Shown one piece after another: positions 1 through 11,300 of a stretch of 64,000 nucleotides of DNA. Below the pieces are notes generated by a model. It searched no databases. It was given only the letters and a program-made list of their open reading frames with translations, and was not told the DNA's origin. The stretch covers positions 34,329,501 to 34,393,500 of the forward strand of contig NC_086183.1 of the NCBI RefSeq assembly GCF_023053635.1, given 5' to 3'. The translations under genes were made by a program, and so were the position numbers. Source of the stretch: Elgaria multicarinata webbii (taxonomy: Eukaryota; Chordata; Lepidosauria; Squamata; Anguidae). Numbering within the stretch: the stretch's first letter is position 1; the number at the start of each line of letters is the position of its first letter.

Positions 1-1633
1 GCTTCAGTGCCAGGCTCACGTCTTTTTTGCACCACCCCGTGGGAAACAAAATCAGTAATGTAAACTGGCAAACAGGGATGCAAAACGAGAGCAAACCCTG
101 CAGAATTTTCAAATCTGTGCAGTTCATCCCAGTTGTTGAACCGGGGTCCCCAGCACGGCGTCCACCGGGGCTGCAACATCCACAGGCACCCCGGTGGTGC
201 CTGTGAAGGGGTCCCCAGTGTGGCACCCACGGGTATCCGCAATAACTTCCCCCCATTTTTAAAGATGTGTACATGGATTTGTATACATCGCTAGCAATGA
301 TTCATATGAAATGCAGACAGCTTCCTAGCAATTATACATTAGCTTCCACAAAAGCAGGCCCAATATCTAAATAAGTATTCATTTGAAGGTTACATCAATA
401 GGCCACCTGTTAAAATATTGAAAGCATTGTAAGGTCCTCAGTCTGTTGCATTATAGTAGGTGTTTATCCTTCCTATATTGTAATATCAATCTTCTAGCAA
501 TCAAAAGGGTGCTGAGAATCCATTTATGCTGACTATTTGTTAATTTCCATGGAGCAGGTAAATGATGTAAAGGAATGTGTACATAAATGAATATTAAAGA
601 CTGTTCCAGTTTAAAATTCATCTGTGTAATTGCCTCCTCCCAAAAAGAAACAACTACTGGACGTTGCCAGAACAGACGTTTAAAAGAAGCATTCGCTGTG
701 TTGCACCACTAGCAATTAGCTGAATTAGACAATCCCTTATTAAAGAGACGTTTCCAAAAGGTTTTGCTGAATAAGACGCAGCCTGTGATCCATAGACACA
801 AAAAGTAGCAACTCTGAGTAGGCATTTTGTGGTGATGCCCACAGGTCCGAAAAGGTTGGGAGTCCCTGTTGTAGAACTTATCCCTTCCTGTTGTTGCAGA
901 ACTGGCATTGCAGAATTTCGTGGTGTCTTTCCTTTCCTTTCCTTTCCTGTTTGTTTGTTTAGTGTAGCGAGCACATGGCTTTGATATTGACTTTGTCGCT
1001 TGTAAAGCACGCACGCTCCACACCCCTCTGGGCTTTATTTTATTAATTTCAGCTTTTATCCTGCTTTTAAACAGAACAGCAATAAACATGATAAAAGGCT
1101 ACAAATAAAAAGCCGGGGGAAGGACAACACTAAAATACCATAAAATAACTGCTATCATCCATTAAAAGCCTGGGCGAATATAAAGGCCTTGGCCTAAAAC
1201 AGCCTTCCCCAACCTGGTGCCCTATAGATCTGTTGGACTACAACTCCTATCAGCCCCAGTTGGCATGGGAAGTTTGGGGAAGGCTGTGCTACACATAAGC
1301 AGAGCCCTGCTAGATTCCATCAAGGGGGGCATCTAGTGAACGTCCTTTCTCCCCCAGTGGCCAACCCAGTCCACCAGCCAGGCACGGAGGCCAAAAGCGG
1401 TCTCCTTGCTTGTTCTGCAGTAACTGGAAGTCTGAGATATGTGGCAAATAGACATGCTAATAGCTTCCCTCCATGCATTTGTCAAATCCCCTATAAGAAC
1501 GTAAACGTTTGCTGGGCAAGTGGGCTCTGGGTGCCACCACTGAGAAGCCGCTTTCCTCAGTTGCCTCCGGCTCTGACGTCCAGGCAAGGGAAAAGAGCCT
1601 CTAATGCGGATCTGGATGTTTTTCCTTCTACAG
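1..1633 (+). other. PPP1R13L: PPP1R13L upstream intron, partial
   Basis: This stretch lies before the first recognisable PPP1R13L exon and should be intron, because that exon opens with an incomplete codon behind a good acceptor. I see no exon in it. It holds a (CTTTC)n run near 923-945, a LINE-tail-like A-rich piece near 1030-1140, a decayed palindromic MITE at 1200-1286, and at 1420-1500 a minus-strand fragment of the unclassified repeat also seen at 36.4 and 51.8 kb. The N-terminal exons of the gene lie outside the window. Confidence 0.6.
1200..1286. mobile_element. Palindromic hAT-type MITE, decayed copy
   Basis: The copy starts CAGCCTTCCCCAACCTGGTG and ends GGGGAAGGCTG, the two ends being inverted copies. 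It belongs to the abundant short palindromic family seen with 8-bp target duplications at 44.98 and 46.49 kb. No matching flanking duplication remains here. Confidence 0.6.
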
Positions 1634-4600
1634 ACGACCTGGTGATCCGGAGGAGGTCGCAGAAAGGATGGAATGAGTCTGACCTGGACGTGGCTTATGA
1701 AAAGAAGCCACCCCACTCCCTTGGCTATGAGAGTGAGTGTTGACGGGCACAGGCGGGGCAAGGCGGAGGGAAGGAACAGGAGGGAGGCAGAGGTGGCTGA
1801 GCTTGCCCAGGTTCTCAGATTGGCCACGGAAGACCTGTTTACGTGGCTGCCAGATCTAGGAGGTCGGTGGGTGCAAGAGAGAGAGAGGCCACCCTAAATG
1901 TGAGTTTTAGGAACTCGCAGCTTTCAAAATGCCGTTTAGCCTGCTCTCTTTACGAAGTGTATCGTGTGTTTGATTCTTTTAACATTTTGCCTTTAAACTG
2001 CCTTGAGGAGGCTTTGAAATGAAAGGCAGCATGCGAATGTTTAAAATTAATAAGTACAAATGCCTGGATGGAACTCCTTGCTCAGCTTCCTGCGTGGCTG
2101 GCCGTGGCGTGTGCCATCCCTGGGCGACCCCCGTGGGCACAGCGAGTCGGAGGATGCAGCCGTGCCACCCCACCTCCACTCAGGGCCTCTCTCCCCACAG
2201 GAGGAGACGCTCACGTGGGCCTTCGCCAGAGCGCGGCGGGGCTGCCCCTGGCGCCCTGGAGGGAATCCAGTTTAGATGGGGCCATCGGACAAGGCAAAGT
2301 AAGTTTGAGCCTCCAGGGTTTCCGTGGCCTTGTGTGGCTCCCCTTCATTTCCACGAAGCCCTGGAGAAGCGGAGTAACATTCTGGGAAATATTCATGGAA
2401 GTGTGTGTGCCGGTGGGTGGGGGAGGGGGTCATTTTGGATTTGCAAGTGCCTTGAGCTGGCTGTGACAAGGCGAGGACTCCCATATCGAAGGGAGGGGGG
2501 TTTATTCTTTGATTATAGTATTTTTATTCCGCCCTTCAGCCCTGAAAGGCTCCTGGAGCAGCTTGCACTCAGTCAGTAAAGAAGGCAGTCGCTGCCTGCA
2601 GGCTTACAGCCTAAAAAAAGACGCGGCACATGAGGAAAAAGGGCCGAGGAAGGCCGAGGGTGTTCTGGGCCGGGCACGTGGGGGATCTCACCTTTGGCTT
2701 CCTCCCTCGCAGGAGGACCTCTACGGCATGCACAGCGCCACCCTGCCCAGGAACTACAAGGTCTCCGGGCTGGCCCATGAGCGGCGCCAGGAGGGCGCCT
2801 TCCGCCGGCCCTTCCCTGCCAACCAGACGGGCACCTTGCCCCGGAACTGGCAGCCCGTTTCTCGCATCCCCATGCCGCCTCCGAACCCCCAGGGCAACTT
2901 GCCCAAGCGCCACAAGCCGCTGCCCCTCTCCATGATCTTCCGGCTGCAGAACGCGTTCTGGGAGTACGGCGCATCCGGCAACAAGTTCCCACTCTCTCAG
3001 GGGCCGCCCGGGTCTCCGCTTTTCCTCCGGTCCCTGCAGAAGCAGATGCTGCAGCAGCCCCTTGGCCAAGCCCAGCATCACGTCCGGATGAGCCCGTCTG
3101 GAAGCGAAGGTACCGGACCTCAGGCAGAGCAGGCATGGCGGGAGTGGGGGGGGGCAGGGGGGGTTAAGCCTCAGGCTTGGCTTCTGCGCCCCCTCCCAAA
3201 TTAAAGTTATGTGCTAAGAATACACCCCTGTTCGGAGGAATAAATGACGGAGTACGAGTGAAACCATAAGTTACTTTGAACCATGACAGTACTAGATGAA
3301 GGTGAAGAAGAAGATGTGAAATGGAAACCCCCCCCCCACCTTGCAGATTTCCAGTCTCAACGGAATGGTGTTTAAAGTGCAGGATGCAAGCGTCATAGTC
3401 ACACAGAACTCTTCACTGGCCTGCGTTTTCAAAGTAGGAAAAAGAGGGCAAGGTCATGGGTTTCCATGCTCCATGCCAGGGCTGGGTATTTGATAGGACT
3501 AGGTATTTAATTTGGTTAAAAATGGGCCATGATGTCAGGTTTTCCAGCTACACAAAACCTCATGCACACATGAATAAATAACACGTTTTGGACGTGTCCA
3601 ATAATACACTGCCAAAACACACTTCCAACATTTGATTGAGAAATGTTTGGGCCAATAAATGTACACGTGATGTGAGTGTGCATCTCTTTACCACCACCCC
3701 TCTGTCAATCACAGAGGCCCGGGGCGGATTAGATTAATTTAAAAATGTGTCCATTCTTAAAATTTTCCCCTCCCTGAACTTCCTCAGTAAAATGCCTGCC
3801 TCGCTAGAAAGGCGTTGGCTTTCCTTTCCCTCCAAGCCTGTGAATGAGGCAATCGCTTTCCTTGTGTACATAAAGAAGGGTCCTTTTGACCGTGTGCAGA
3901 GTTCCTTTCCCACTCCACCAAACAGCACAGCTCACTTGCAGACCGGAAAGGAAGGATTCCCAGGCAAATGACTTGTGGCTAGATTTGGGTCCTGGTGCCT
4001 GCTTGGTGACCCTCCGCCCTGTGTGTGTGTGTGTCTCTCTCTCTCTCTCTCTCCCCCCCCCCCCCCCAGGAAACGGCATCTCCCGGGCTGCAGGGCTGCC
4101 GGCCGAGCCTGTCCGCGTGGTCCCGATCGTCTTGATGGGAGAGCAGGAGCCAGAACTGGAGAATCTCCTGCCGGGCAGCGAGCCGGCAGAGATGGAGGAG
4201 CTGGCCCGGCCCCTGAGTCCCACCCGGCTGCAGCCTGTGCTGCCGCCCGAAGCCCAGAAAGTGCCCGAGTTCGAGGAGGTGGCGCGGGTCTTGGCGGAGA
4301 TGCCCCGGCCCCTGAAGCGCCGCGGCTCCATGGAGCAGAGCCCGAGCCCGGCACTGCCCCCCACCCACAAGAAGCAATACCAGCAGATCATCAGCCGTCT
4401 CTTCCACCCCCGCAAAGAGGAGGCCGTCCCCATGGGGGAATCCCCCGCCCAGACTGACCTGGCCCCCATCAACGAGGGCGCAGAGCAGAAGGCCGTGGCC
4501 TCCGTGGCCTCCGTGGCTCTGGCCACCCCAACCTCCACGCCCCTTCCGCCGCCTCCAGACAGTCCCGCAGCGCTTTCTCCCCTGCCCAGCCTGGTAAGTC

Positions 4601-7600
4601 TGCGGGCTTCGAGGCCGCCTCTGCCCACTCCGTCAGCCGGCTGGTGTGTGGCGCGCACCCACTGGCCCGCTGTAGCGCAGACCCTGCCGGCGACGGACTT
4701 GTAAATGGAGAAGGCCCCGGCCCCAAGCCTGCCTCGTGAGTCCCGGCCACTGTTCACACTCGCGTTGGGGCATCCGGTGATTTCACAGGGAAGGCACTCT
4801 GCCCACGCTTAGAGGAACTCTTCTTCTCTCTGATCACATGCTGGCAATGCTTAATTTCATACAGAGGACCCCGGGCTCGGAGCCTGGTGTCTGTAGCTAA
4901 AATGGGCACAAAAGGATAGATCACCTGCTAGCTGGCCAAGACCCCGGAGGGCCACTGTGGGTCAGAGGACACGATCCGGGGCTAAAGGGCCCTGCCTGAG
5001 GCAGCGTCTGATGTTCAGCTTCTAAGATGAGAGGCGCTGAGCCTCACGTGTGCGTCGCATGAGCACGCTGTGAGCTTGAACCCAGCCCCCGCCTGCCCCA
5101 GTAGGTAATACCGCCAGTTATTGATTGGTGAGCACACAGCGCATGCTCAGAAACACTCTTGCTTCACATATTCCTGGTATTCCAATGTAGGGGGAAAAAT
5201 GCACCAATAAGTGTAGATGCTAAAAAGAAAAATCAACTCTGGTGCTTGATAAGCGTATTAAAAACTATTTTATTCTTAAAATCGAAAAATGCTCTGCTCA
5301 ACGTCCTTCGTCAGGAGCTGGAAACAGCTGCTGTGCTGGGGTTAGGGTGAGAAAACCCGTGAGACACGGTAGCTCCTGCTAGCACAGCAGCTGTTTCCAC
5401 TGCTCCTGACGAAGGACGATACGTCCGAAACGTTGAGCAGAGCATTTTTGGATTTTAAGAATAAAACAGTTTTTAATACGCTTATCAAGCACCAGAGCTG
5501 GTTTCTCTTTTTAGCATCTTCACCTATTCCTGGCCTTGAAAGGGATTCTCTGAGGGCGTGCCTCGTTACAAAGCGTGTGTATGTGGGGTGGGGTGGGGAG
5601 AGGGGGCGACAGGAGTGGGGAGGGGTCTTTCCAGAACGCTTTCCCCATCACGACCCGCCCGCTCCTTGTCCGCAGGAGAAACGCTCCGCCCTGCGCAAAG
5701 CATCCTCCCCGCTGAAGCGGCTGACCATGAGGGCCCGGCTCAATCCCTTGGTCCTGCTCCTCGACGCGGCTCTGACCGGAGAGTTGGACGTGGTGAAGGA
5801 GGCTGTGAAGGAGGTGAGCTTGCAAACTGTGGAGCCGGTGTTGTGTGTGTGTGTGGAAACGGGGCACCCTTGCTGTGATGCACTTGGAAGGAAGGGAGGA
5901 GGAGGAGGAGGAGGAGGAGGAAAGCCCTTCTGGATAAGCTGGCAACTTTATTAAAAAATATATATGGCATTTTATCCTGCACTTCATAGAATCATAGACT
6001 AGTAGAGTTGGAAGGGGCCTGTAAGGCCATCGAGTCCCACCCCCTGCTCATCTAAGGTTGGTGTAGAAGGATGTGGCTGTTCCTTGATATTTTCTTCTGG
6101 TTAACCAGAAGAAAATTTACAAAAATTCCCAGAAGAGCTTGAAACTTCAAAATAGCCCAATCACAGAGCACGGCCTGGCTCTCAGCACCAAGACCGTCAA
6201 ATGTAGTCTCCTGAACCTTGGCATGCATACGAAGGGGAACCCAGGGGTGTGTACCTCCGGGTCCTTCTGGTTTTAAAACGCATTGATTAATTTTAATTGA
6301 TTTAAATGCGTCCCTGCAGTAACGTCTTCGGCTACTAAAGCGAAGAGTTCCCAAACTCGCTCATAGCTTTGCATCCCGTCCAGTTTGAGGTCAGGGCAGC
6401 CAAGGAGGCCCAGGGACAGAGGTGTAGGCCTGCCCCCTCCCTGCTGCTGTGGGGCAGCCCCCCCTCGGGGGAATGGCATGGGCAGAGCCCTCCCGGAAGG
6501 GGCAACAGGGCGGCACCGTGGCAGGGGCTGTGCCTGGGGGTGCCAACGGCCGTGGCTTCACTCAGACAGTTCTTGACCGCTGTGTAGCTTTGATGGCTCC
6601 TTTGTATCCGAGGAAAGGTTATTCCAACCAGGTGCGTCGGTTTTCTTGCGTAGGTGTAGATACACGTCTGGGTAGGCAGCTGCAGGGCCAGTGTCGAGGG
6701 TCAGCATGGTCGGGTGTCTGCCGAGGGCCCACAGCCAAGCAGGGGCCGCTGGCGAGAGCCCTGCAGAGTCGCTCCTCCTTTTCCCCACTGCAGCCTGCTT
6801 GTCTCCCCCACCTCTCGCTCCGGCCCAGGCAGCGGGGAGCAGCAGCAGCAGATGCCTCCCCCCCCCCCCGGCTCTCTACCTGTCAGGCAAACAGGTGGGA
6901 GCGCGGAGGAGCAAGAGGAGGGGCAAGAACAGCCGCGATAATGGTGACGAGAAGGCGGAGTCGCTGAGGGAGGTGGGGGTCTTGCCCCAAGGCCTTCGAA
7001 AACTCAGAGCTGGTCCTGAGGGGCTCCACCCTAGAGTGCCCTGGGCCCCCTCAGACCTGGCACCCGCACGGCACAGGCGCACGTGGGTGCCTCTTCCTGC
7101 CCACAGCTGAGTCGCCCAACCCAGCTGAACGGCGAGCCGAAGGCGGTGCTGGGCGATTAGCAGGCCGAGGGGCACCGTTCTGCCCCTGCCGCGTCCCCTG
7201 CTCCTCGCTTGCGGCTTTCGCTGCATGAAGCGCAGGGCTGTCCCAACTGTGTGATACCTGTATGCCTGTTCCCACCCGCAGCTGAATGACCCGAGCCAGC
7301 CGAATGACGAGGGCATCACCGCGCTCCACAACGCCATCTGTGGCGCCAACTACAACATCGTGGACTTCCTCATCAACATCGGGGCCAACGTCAACTCCCC
7401 TGACAGTCATGGATGGTGAGCCTAAGAGCGGGGGGTCTCCAGCACGTCCTCTGTGGCTGGTCAGGGGCTTTGCTGTCCCTTGAGGGCCCCCGTTCACCAG
7501 CTGGGGGAGAGTCCTCTTGTGCGGGTCAAAATTTAAGGGTAATTAATTCAGCAGGCACACACCCCGGTTTACTCGTGACGGGCTCTTGCTTCCTGCCCAT

Positions 7601-7933
7601 ATCTGGGTTCAGGGAGACGTGGTTTTCCTGATGCTGAGAAGGACTTGGCCTGTCGCAGAGAACACAATGACTTTATAAATAGATGCTCAGGGATTCTATC
7701 TTAAAACGCTTCTTAACGAAAAGCAAATGCATGTAAAACAATTATAGATGGCAGCCGATACCATGATATTTGTTGACAAAGTCTAAAACAGAAAAAGGAA
7801 ATGAGGCAAAGAACAGCGATTACATTACTGTTTGTTTTATACTTTGACTGGTTTTAATTTTTGTGAACCGCCCAGAGAGCTTCGGCTATTGGGCGGTATA
7901 AAAATGCAATAAATAAATAAATTAGTAACACAG

Positions 7934-7978
<45 letters not shown>

Positions 7979-10882
7979 TATTATTTGGATTTTATAACAC
8001 ATACAATAATCACACTACATCAACTTAATATACCACAATAATGAAATTAAAAAAGAACTTATTGAAATAATACAATACTATCGCGTGCACCCCACCCCCT
8101 GGGACCCTTATTCTCCTTTCCAAAATTGTAATGTATCCTGCGATGGTTTACTCCCTTTCCCTTTTCCTAATACAAATTTAGCAAATGGTCTCCAAACCTC
8201 ATCAAAGTCATTTCGCTTCAGCACTCCTCTCTTAACTTTAATACTACCCGTGAGTCTGTCATTAATAGCTATATCCCAGACTTCTTTATACCATTCTTCT
8301 ATTTGATAATCCCTTTGTTCCTTCCAATTCCTGGTAATTATTAGTCTAGCTGCAGTTAATAAGTTGTTTATTAATTCTTTACTATTTTGTGTACATTAAC
8401 CCCTTCATGCATTGATAACAGTGCTGCCCTTGGGCCTATCTTTACCTTCCATCCCATTATATCATTTATCTCTTTAAATACTATTTGCCAAAACCTCTGA
8501 ATAGCTTCACAAGTCCACCACATATGGAAATACGTGCCTTTTTCCTGACATCCTCTCCAACAATATACAGAATACTTTTTATCCGTTTGATGTAGTCTTA
8601 CTGGTAACACCGCTTTCTGCCAGCTGGGATTACCCCCTTCCGGAAGCGACTCCATCTAGTGTCCTTCCCTTTATTTTCATAATTTTACACTTGAACATGA
8701 TATGTGATGGGTTTGCCTTCCTTTAATCCTGCCTCTCCACATTGATTCATAGTCGCTGACACCTTGTTTTCACTCCTACAGTTCTATAGACATTTTCCGA
8801 CTTGTTCTCTGTGTTTAGGCCTGTCTGGAGCATGAACTTTAATTAAGCAAAAAATATGTTCTTGAAATGTTTCCATTTTCCCAGGTCAGGCTGCCTTCCG
8901 GTAATAGGTCTAAAGCCAACTTTAGGTCTGTAAACCGCCCAGAGAGCCCCGGCTATGGGAGCGGTATATAAGTGAAAGAAAGAAATAATACATAAACTTT
9001 GGCTGAGGCTGCCTTTTGATAGCACCGTTGCCTTAACCTGGCCTGCGCTCTGTATCAGGCATCCCCTTGACAGGGTCTGTGCTTCTCCCCACCCTCCTTG
9101 CCCCAGGACCCCCTTGCACTGTGCCGCCTCCTGCAACGACACGGCCATCTGCGTTGCCCTGGTCAAGCACGGGGCGGCCATCTTTGCCACCACCTTCAGC
9201 GACGGGAGCATGGCCATTGAGAAGTGTGACCCCTACCGCGACGGCTACAGCGACTGCTTCAGCTACCTTGCAGGTGAGGGAAGGCTGGGGAGACGGTGCA
9301 AAGGGTGGGGAGGGGGCGGCCTGGATCGTCGAAGGAAGGCCTGTGGGGTCTGGATCAGGTTTCCCCAAACTGGTGCCCTCCAGATGTGTTAGAAGGACAG
9401 CTGGGAGTTGTAGTCCAACACATCCAAGGGTCTCTACTTCCCTTGCTCGGCTTCGTCCATTTTCCTCTGCTGCCCCTCATGCCTGGAATGCTCTTCCAGA
9501 ACACCTGAGAACTACCAACTCAATCACAGCTTTTAAAACACAGCTAAAAACTTTTCTTTTCCCTATAGCTTTTAAACTTTGAGTTTGTTCTGACTCTATA
9601 CTGTTAGCTTCACCCTTCCCGGTGCCTGTTTACACTTCCCTGTGCCTGTTTGCATTCTCTTTCCCTTCTTATTGTTTACTACAACTTTATTAGATTGTAA
9701 GCCTATGCGGCAGGGTCTTGCTATTTACTGTGTTATCTGTACAGCACCATGTACATCGATGGTGCTATATAAATAAATAATAATAATAATAATAATAACA
9801 TCAGGAGGGTGCCAGGTAGGGGGAGGCTGAGTCACAAGACCCTCCATGCAACCTCCAGTCGAGAAGCAGCTTGCATAGCCGTGGCTGGGGGAAGCGACCC
9901 GGAAGGTGCGGCTGTGTTGGTGGCCTGGCCGTGGGCTTTGCAGAGGCGTCTGGTTTGCCCTGCGTGAGGCAGGGTGATCTCAGCGGTGGGCAACCCATCG
10001 CCCTCGGGCGACCTGTGGCCCAACTCCAAAAGCCTCTGCCTGGAGCAGTTCCTCTGATAGGAGGGAAATGTCCCTTCCCTGGCAGAAGGCAGCATGGAAA
10101 GGGGGAGAGAGAAAAGGGGGCTGGAGGGAACGGAAAGGAAAGGGCTGTCCGCCCCACCTCTGGCCCCCAACAGGTCACCCACGGGGGATCTCAGCAGAAT
10201 GAAGCCTGTCTACCTCAATCTGGCCCAGCTGGGGAAGCCGCCATGACGAAAGCAGGCACCAGCTGTCAACCCACAGCCCTACCCATCGAAAGTGCCGGCT
10301 GGTGGCGGGAGGGGGCTCTCTGCACCCGTGAGGCCCCTGGGGTTGATTCCTATGTTGATCCTCACTGGGTTGTGGGGGGGGGGCACCCGATTCCTCATTG
10401 CAGACGTCGAGCAGAACATGGGCCTGATGAACAACGGGGTGGTGTACGCCCTGTGGGACTACAGTGCCGAGTTCAGCGACGAGTTGTCCTTCCGTGAGGG
10501 CGAGCCGGTCACCGTGCTGCGTCGCGACGGCCAGGAGGAGACGGACTGGTGGTGGGCCTCTCTCTATGGGCAGGAGGGCTACGTGCCCAAGAACTACTTT
10601 GGGGTGAGTATTGTCTTGGAGGGGCTCGAAGCCTCACCCACCACTAGCTCCCCAAAACAGAGGGGCGGGAGCTCTGAAAGAGGGTGGTGCGAGGCACGGA
10701 GATGGTAGAAGAGAGCCATGCACAGAGTGGGAGGCGGAGGGCAAACTTTTTGCCCAGCTCTGTCCTTTGGTTACAGCCTTTAAAAGCAACCGGCAGTCTG
10801 CAAGGGCGGTTACATTGTTCACCAGCAGTGAAGCTCACCGGGCAGTAGGAATCTCTGCTGTCGAGTTTTCTGTGCCTGCTGG

Positions 10883-10932
<50 letters not shown>

Positions 10933-11008
10933 AATTAAACTCAGCCTGTTTTTCTCTCCTCCTCCTCAGCTCTTCCCCAGGGTGAGGCCCCAACACCGAA
11001 AGGCGTGA
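1634..11008 (+). CDS. PPP1R13L: PPP1R13L (iASPP), 3' part of gene, nine exons
   Basis: Inhibitor of ASPP family: it binds p53 and RelA through C-terminal ankyrin repeats and an SH3 domain and restrains apoptosis. Coding exons: 1634-1732, 2201-2298, 2713-3109, 4070-4593, 5676-5813, 7282-7415, 9107-9273, 10404-10603, 10970-11008. Phases agree across all junctions and give 597 residues plus stop. Human iASPP has 828, so about 230 N-terminal residues lie upstream. Family blocks seen: [14 protein letters not shown] (exon 1), [10 protein letters not shown] and [13 protein letters not shown] (exon 3), [10 protein letters not shown] and [13 protein letters not shown] (exon 4), [16 protein letters not shown] (exon 5). 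Ankyrin repeats fill exons 5-7 ([28 protein letters not shown]). The SH3 domain is in exons 8-9 ([30 protein letters not shown]). The human Pro-Gln-rich tract is absent. Exon 3 has a weaker donor (GTACCG). Neighbouring ERCC2 on the same strand matches human gene order. Gene identity is very secure; the first exon shown is internal. Confidence 0.96.
4019..4069 (+). repeat. (GT)n(CT)n(C)n acceptor tract
   Basis: A compound microsatellite of GT, then CT, then about 15 C residues runs directly into the acceptor AG of the PPP1R13L exon that begins at 4070, so it serves as that exon's polypyrimidine tract. The length of such a run is likely to vary between individuals. Confidence 0.9.
5162..5533 (+). 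mobile_element. Palindromic retroelement with hammerhead-like motif
   Basis: Left arm (about 5216-5338) and right arm (about 5375-5518) are inverted copies. The unit is bracketed by a 16-base direct repeat with one mismatch, CTTCACATATTCCTGG at 5162-5177 and CTTCACCTATTCCTGG at 5518-5533, and 38 nt at the left end are not part of the palindrome. The right arm carries a hammerhead-like fold: stem I CTGCTC 5400-5405 with GAGCAG 5435-5440, core CTGACGA 5406-5412, stem II GGACG/CGTCC 5414-5426, then GAAAC. The left arm lacks 14 nt covering part of this motif. The element lies in the PPP1R13L intron between exons 4070-4593 and 5676-5813. Penelope-like origin is an inference from the ribozyme motif and the long target duplication. 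Confidence 0.65.
5987..6056 (-). mobile_element. CR1 LINE 3' end fragment
   Basis: The fragment reads ATAGAATCATAG, then GTTGGAAGGGGCC and the 'spans CCATCGAGTCC' block, the reverse complement of the CR1 3' terminus. It is a very short 5'-truncated copy within a PPP1R13L intron. Confidence 0.8.
7840..7975 (+). mobile_element. L2-like LINE 3' tail plus (AT)n
   Basis: GTGAACCGCCCAGAGAGC followed by TATTGGGCGGTATAAAAATG and (AATA)n is the 3' end found directly after the L2-like reverse transcriptase fragment at 15.6-16.6 kb. A pure (AT)n run of about 38 bases follows at 7936-7974. Confidence 0.8.
8080..8660 (-). mobile_element. L1 LINE ORF2 C-terminal fragment
   Basis: On the minus strand the frame ending at 8371 reads [19 protein letters not shown], matching the cysteine block at the C-terminus of L1 ORF2 (human L1 has CWRGCGEIGTLLHCWWDC). 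The rest down to about 8080 is AT-rich and reads as the 3' end of the element, next to the (AT)n run. It is 5' truncated and lies in a PPP1R13L intron. Confidence 0.8.
8925..8990 (+). mobile_element. LINE 3' tail, second subfamily
   Basis: GTAAACCGCCCAGAGAGCCC followed by TATGGGAGCGGTATATAAG matches the tail behind the L2-like fragment at 49.9-50.3 kb. Confidence 0.65.
9430..9797 (+). mobile_element. L2-like LINE 3' end
   Basis: The frame closing near 9580 reads [16 protein letters not shown] and [11 protein letters not shown], the end of an L2/CR1-group reverse transcriptase ORF. It is followed by TGTACAGCACCATGTACATC, a TATAAATAAAT stretch and (AAT)n, typical of an L2-type 3' UTR. A decayed MITE piece (9358-9430) adjoins it. 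Confidence 0.75.
10889..10931 (+). repeat. (CT)n microsatellite before last exon
   Basis: About 21 CT units lie roughly 40 bases upstream of the acceptor of the terminal PPP1R13L exon, in the branch-point and polypyrimidine region of a 366-base intron. Confidence 0.95.
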
Positions 11009-11300
11009 CGTTTCAGAGGCGGGAGCTCCTGCACTGCCATTCCTGGAGGAACCTGAGGAGCATGTCTGGACAGGAGCCCGGCGGGTTCGGCGGTTTCCTG
11101 CTGTGGCGGCTGCGTCACCTGCCTGCCTGGGAAGGGCTGCTTGTGGACCTGGCGTCTGTGGGCCTGGTGTAACGGGGGTGGGAGGGGAGAGAGGAGGAGG
11201 AGGAAGAGGCGGCGAGGGGGCCTTTGCCCTGCTTGGCTGCCTGCCGTGGGCCCTGCTGTGGCTGGAAGAGCGAGAATAAAGGGGGCAGCAGGGTTCAGCT
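11009..11300 (+). promoter_or_regulatory. PPP1R13L: PPP1R13L 3' UTR and poly(A) signal
   Basis: The stop codon ends at 11008 and an AATAAA hexamer stands at 11275-11280, giving a compact 3' UTR of about 290 bases. It is the first canonical signal after the stop. The cleavage site itself cannot be read from the sequence. Confidence 0.75.

Noticed and set aside
1-300. Repeated GGGGTCCCCAG phrases as possible satellite or exon
   Set aside because: Only two imperfect occurrences with no coding continuity. Nothing supports more than a local duplication.
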